Assembly: GCA_963691705.1 (NCBI GenBank)
Contig: OY829544.1
Span: forward strand, 5,959,501-6,023,500
Length of the DNA stretch: 64,000 nucleotides
Source: Viola odorata
Taxonomy: Eukaryota > Streptophyta > Magnoliopsida > Malpighiales > Violaceae
Direction of reading: 5' to 3'
A model generated the notes under the pieces. It saw nothing but the letters and a program-made list of their open reading frames with translations. It was not told the DNA's origin and did not search any database. Made by a program: the position numbers and the translations under genes. Position 1 is the first letter of the stretch. Each line of letters begins with the position of its first letter. Shown here one piece after another: positions 60,762 through 64,000 of this stretch.

Positions 60762-61589
60762 TAGTAGAACAGTAAACAAAAATAATTAATCTGATTTATC
60801 AAAAAAAAAATTAACTTATCAATTTATCTTTCAACAAAAAATACAAAACCTTCCATTAATCTTAAAAAGAAATAACTAATGCTATCATTAAAAGTTGTCT
60901 TTGCGTGGACTCATTGTTTCAAAAATAACAAACAGTAACGAATTGATTATCTACGAATAGTTAAGTATTTATAAGAACTCGCGTTTGAGTCTCGTTTCAG
61001 CTTATAAAAAAAATAACAAGTAAATCATTATTAGCAAATTGATAAAAGATAAAAAAAATAATCATAAATCATGGCAAAAAGATGGGGTCTTTTCTTGCAC
61101 TTATTATTTTGGATGACTTCATTCCTCTCTTCCTCTTTTTTTTCCTTTTTTGAAGTGGATAAATCTTAATCAGTTCTACCTCTCTTGTATATATATTCTA
61201 CTCTAGAAGATAAACTAATTGTGGTTAACATATCAATTACTAATAGACTAGTAGTTAAATTATTGAACTTGTAGTTCGACGGTACTTTTTGAAAAATAAT
61301 TATTGTTAATTCTCGAATTATGTATAGTTTACATTACTATTTGTACAAAGAAAAAAAATATTAGTATTAATAGTATAAAGTAAGATAATTATTTTCTTAA
61401 TTAGTTAAAACACAAGAAGTCCATGAAAGTGAAGCCACCACGCGAAACCCAATTAATTAAACCGAATAATCATTGTCTGGCGTATGAATGGCACAAGATT
61501 AGAAACTTATTAACTCAAAGGATTAGAACTCATTGTCGTTTCAAATTTGAAATATGCTAAACCATCATGAAAAACAAGAAGGAGAAAAA

Positions 61590-61669
61590 GTAGTAGTAGT
61601 AGTAGAAGAAGAAGAAGAAGAAGAAGAAGAAGAATAAGAAGAATAAGAAGAAGAAGAAGAAGAAGAAGT
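61590..61669. repeat. Expanded TAG/GAA/GAATAA microsatellite in array unit 6
   Basis: The short gaagaag tract of other units (for example 62788-62799) is here about 80 bp of tagtag, gaagaag and gaataag repeats. This accounts for the longest unit spacing (1212 bp). Confidence 0.85.
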
Positions 61670-63446
61670 GAAAAATATGATCATGAAGTGAATATACATG
61701 CATCATTAATTGCAGCTTGTTTATTTTAGCATCTTACATTGACATTTAAAATTTGAAATATTAGCCTAAAAGATGCTAAGAGATGCTGGTGAAAGAGAAA
61801 GCTGACTTCTTTTATCATGAGGAGTTAGGGCCTGGATTTCTACAGTGGCTTGGAAGGTAACTTTTAGGTAATGGAGTTTCAAGGCTAAATCCATGTTAAA
61901 GAGCTGGTGGTCCAATGGTTCTTGATGTCATTGTCTGTCCTTCCAGGCAACCTAGCGGCAATCTTGGACCACCTAGTAGAACCGTAAACAAAAATAATTA
62001 ATCTGATTTATCAAAAAAAAAATTAACTTATCAATTTATCTTTCAACCAAAAATACAAAACCTTCCATTAATCTTAAAAAGAAATAACTAATGCTATCAT
62101 TAAAAGTTGTCTTTGCGTAGACTCATTGTTTCAAAAATAACAAACAGTAACGAATTGATTATCTACGAATAGTTAAGTATTTATAAGAACTCGCGTTTGA
62201 ATCTCGTTTCAGCTTATAAAAAAAAATAACAAGTAAATCATTATTGGCAAATTGATAAAAGATAAAAAAAAATAATCATAAATCATGGCAAAAAGATGGG
62301 GTCTTTTCTTAGCACTTATTACTTTGGATGACTTCTTTCCTCTCTTCTTTTTTTCCTTTTTTAAGTGGATAAATCTTAATCAGTTGTACCTCTCTTGTAT
62401 ATATATTCTACTCTAGAAGATAAACTAATTGTGGTTAACATATCAATTACTAATAGACTAGTAGTTTAATTACTGAACTTGTAGTTCGACGGTACTTTTT
62501 GCAAAATAATTATGGTTAATTCTCGAATTATGTATAGCTTACATTACTATTTGTACAAAGAAAAAAATATTAGTATTAATCGTATAAAGTAAGATAATTA
62601 TTTTCTTAATTACTTAAAACAAAAGAAGTCCATGAAAGTGAAGCCACCACACGAAACCCAATTAATTAAACCAAATAATCATTGTCTGGCGTATGAATGA
62701 CACAAGATTAGAAACTAATTAACTCAAAGGATTAGAACTCATTGTCGTTTCAAATTTGAAATATGCTAAACCATCATGAAAAACAAGAAGGAGAAGAAGA
62801 AGGGAAAAATATGATCATGAAGTGAATATATATGCATCATTAATTGCAGCTTGTTTATTTTAGCATCTTACAATGATATTTGAAATTTGAAATATTAGCC
62901 TAAAAGATGCTAAGAGATGCTGGTGAAAGAGAAAGATGACTTCTTTTATCACGAGGAGTTAGGTCCTGGATTTCTACAGTGGCTTGGAAGGTAACTGCTT
63001 TTAGGTAAAAGAGTTTCAAGGCCAAGTCCATGTTAGAGAGCTGGTGGTCCAATGGTTTTTGATGTCATTGTCTGTCCTTCCAGGCAACCCAGCGGCAATC
63101 TTGGACCACCTAGTAGAAGAGTAAACAAAAATAATTAATCTGATTTATCAAAGAAAATAATAATAATTAACTTATCAATTTATCTTTCAACAAAAAAATA
63201 CAAAACCTTCCATTAATCTTAAAAAGAAATAACTAATGTTATCATTAAAAGTACTCATTGTTTCAAAAATAACAAACAGTAATGAATTGATTATCTACTG
63301 ATAGTAAAGTATTTATAAGAACTCACATTTGAGTCTCATTTCAGCTTATAAAAAAATAACAAATAAAGTATTATTAGGAAATTGATAAAAGATAAAAATA
63401 ATAATCATAAATCATGGCAAAGAGATGGAGTCTTTCCTTGCACTTA

Positions 63447-64000
63447 ATACTGTTTTTAATTTCAATTTCCTTAATATGGATGTATATATCTTTTTCAACT
63501 TATAAATTAAAAGTTATACAAAAAATGGAAGAAAAAAAAAACAATTTGAAGTTTCTAATTACTGATTTTAATGGCTAGTTGAACAAGAAATGAAAAAAGA
63601 AAAGAAAAGAAAAAGAAAGATGTAGTCAACATTACTGAATTGCTAACATTTTCTTGATGAGAGGCTCTTCTTGCATCATTAAAAAAAGGACAGTCTTCTG
63701 TTTCTTGTAAAAATACTGAGGAAGATCATAACCTCTTTGTGCCTAATAATAATAATACAGTAAGACCTCTATCCAGAATCCAGATGTAGCAGCAGTTTAC
63801 TGTTGGATTTTTCCAACCTACAACAAAGTCCTAATGATTGAATTGACTAATTGAGAACTACCAAAGCTAAATTCAGAACTATATCTGTAATGAAGAAGCA
63901 GGTCATACAATTCAAGAAAATATTCTATGCTTGTGACAAAATTCAGCAATAAAACATGAGATTCTTCAGATTCTCACTGAGTTTTGGCAAGGGTGCTGCC
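63447..64000. other. Unassigned right edge
   Basis: Unique AT-rich sequence after the array with an AAAAGAAAAG-rich stretch near 63595-63620. No exon could be supported. The sequence near 63970-64000 could be the beginning of coding sequence continuing outside the window, but this cannot be judged. Confidence 0.3.

Larger units (their letters stand above)
55038..63446. repeat. Tandem array of about 1.16-kb non-coding units (7 full + 1 partial)
   Basis: The same sequence recurs head-to-tail. Taking accttccatta as the anchor, copies start at 55051, 56213, 57364, 58521, 59687, 60848, 62060 and 63205, spaced 1162, 1151, 1157, 1166, 1161, 1212 and 1145 bp. The last copy stops at about 63446. Copies differ by scattered substitutions and by microsatellite length. 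Each unit contains, in order: an AT-rich part with a TATA-like tgtatatatatt, an invariant ttcgacggtactttttg, a gaagaag/tagtag microsatellite, a short inverted repeat ttagcatctt...aagatgctaa, and a GC-richer segment of about 180 bp ending in a hairpin. No frame of 60 codons or more is open anywhere in the array, and no rRNA, tRNA or known transposon was recognised. Function unknown. Confidence 0.93.

Noticed and set aside
55038..63446. Array as a CRISPR, rDNA or tRNA cluster
   Set aside because: Units are far too long for CRISPR, the organism is a plant, and no rRNA or tRNA motifs are seen.

Overview
The window is nuclear DNA from a flowering plant, almost certainly a eudicot. Its genes have many introns, lie in AT-rich sequence full of transposons, and their products are plant-specific families (HOS1, KUA1-type 1R-MYB, peroxisomal ACX1, mitochondrial adrenodoxin-type ferredoxin). 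Species cannot be assigned. Gene models were built by hand from splice-site phase and protein homology; every intact model closes in frame from ATG to stop.

Layout. 0-8.1 kb is a graveyard of nested transposons: a Tourist/PIF-Harbinger element, a CACTA remnant with a hAT-like element carrying a gene fragment inside it, a broken copia pol, and a DUF4283-type retroelement remnant that itself received a retroposed insert. 8.8-20.9 kb holds a tandem duplication of a two-gene block (an RRM-like gene plus ACX1, all on the minus strand). In the left block ACX1 is decayed, cut by a solo LTR and a hAT element. In the right block ACX1 is intact (14 exons, 664 aa) but the RRM-like gene seems to have lost its splice donor. 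22.9-24.4 kb is a Mutator-like element with about 275-bp terminal inverted repeats and a possible captured gene 5' end. 24.7-26.8 kb is an O-fucosyltransferase-family gene and 29.3-31.7 kb a KUA1/MYBS3-type MYB factor. 34.6-42.6 kb contains two tandem, intact 11-exon 2-oxoglutarate/Fe(II) dioxygenase genes. 44.6-50.8 kb is HOS1, in which three introns look like U12-type introns. 51.3-54.4 kb is mitochondrial ferredoxin, divergently arranged with HOS1.

55.0-63.4 kb is a non-coding tandem array: seven full and one partial copy of a unit of about 1.16 kb. Each unit carries a 68-nt inverted-repeat hairpin region and a variable GAA/TAG microsatellite. No ORF, rRNA or tRNA was recognised in it. It is the least explained part of the window.

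The genes are ordinary housekeeping or regulatory loci without a shared pathway. The unusual content lies in genome structure: the array, the three U12-like introns in one gene, the decaying tandem gene block, and gene fragments carried by two different DNA transposons.
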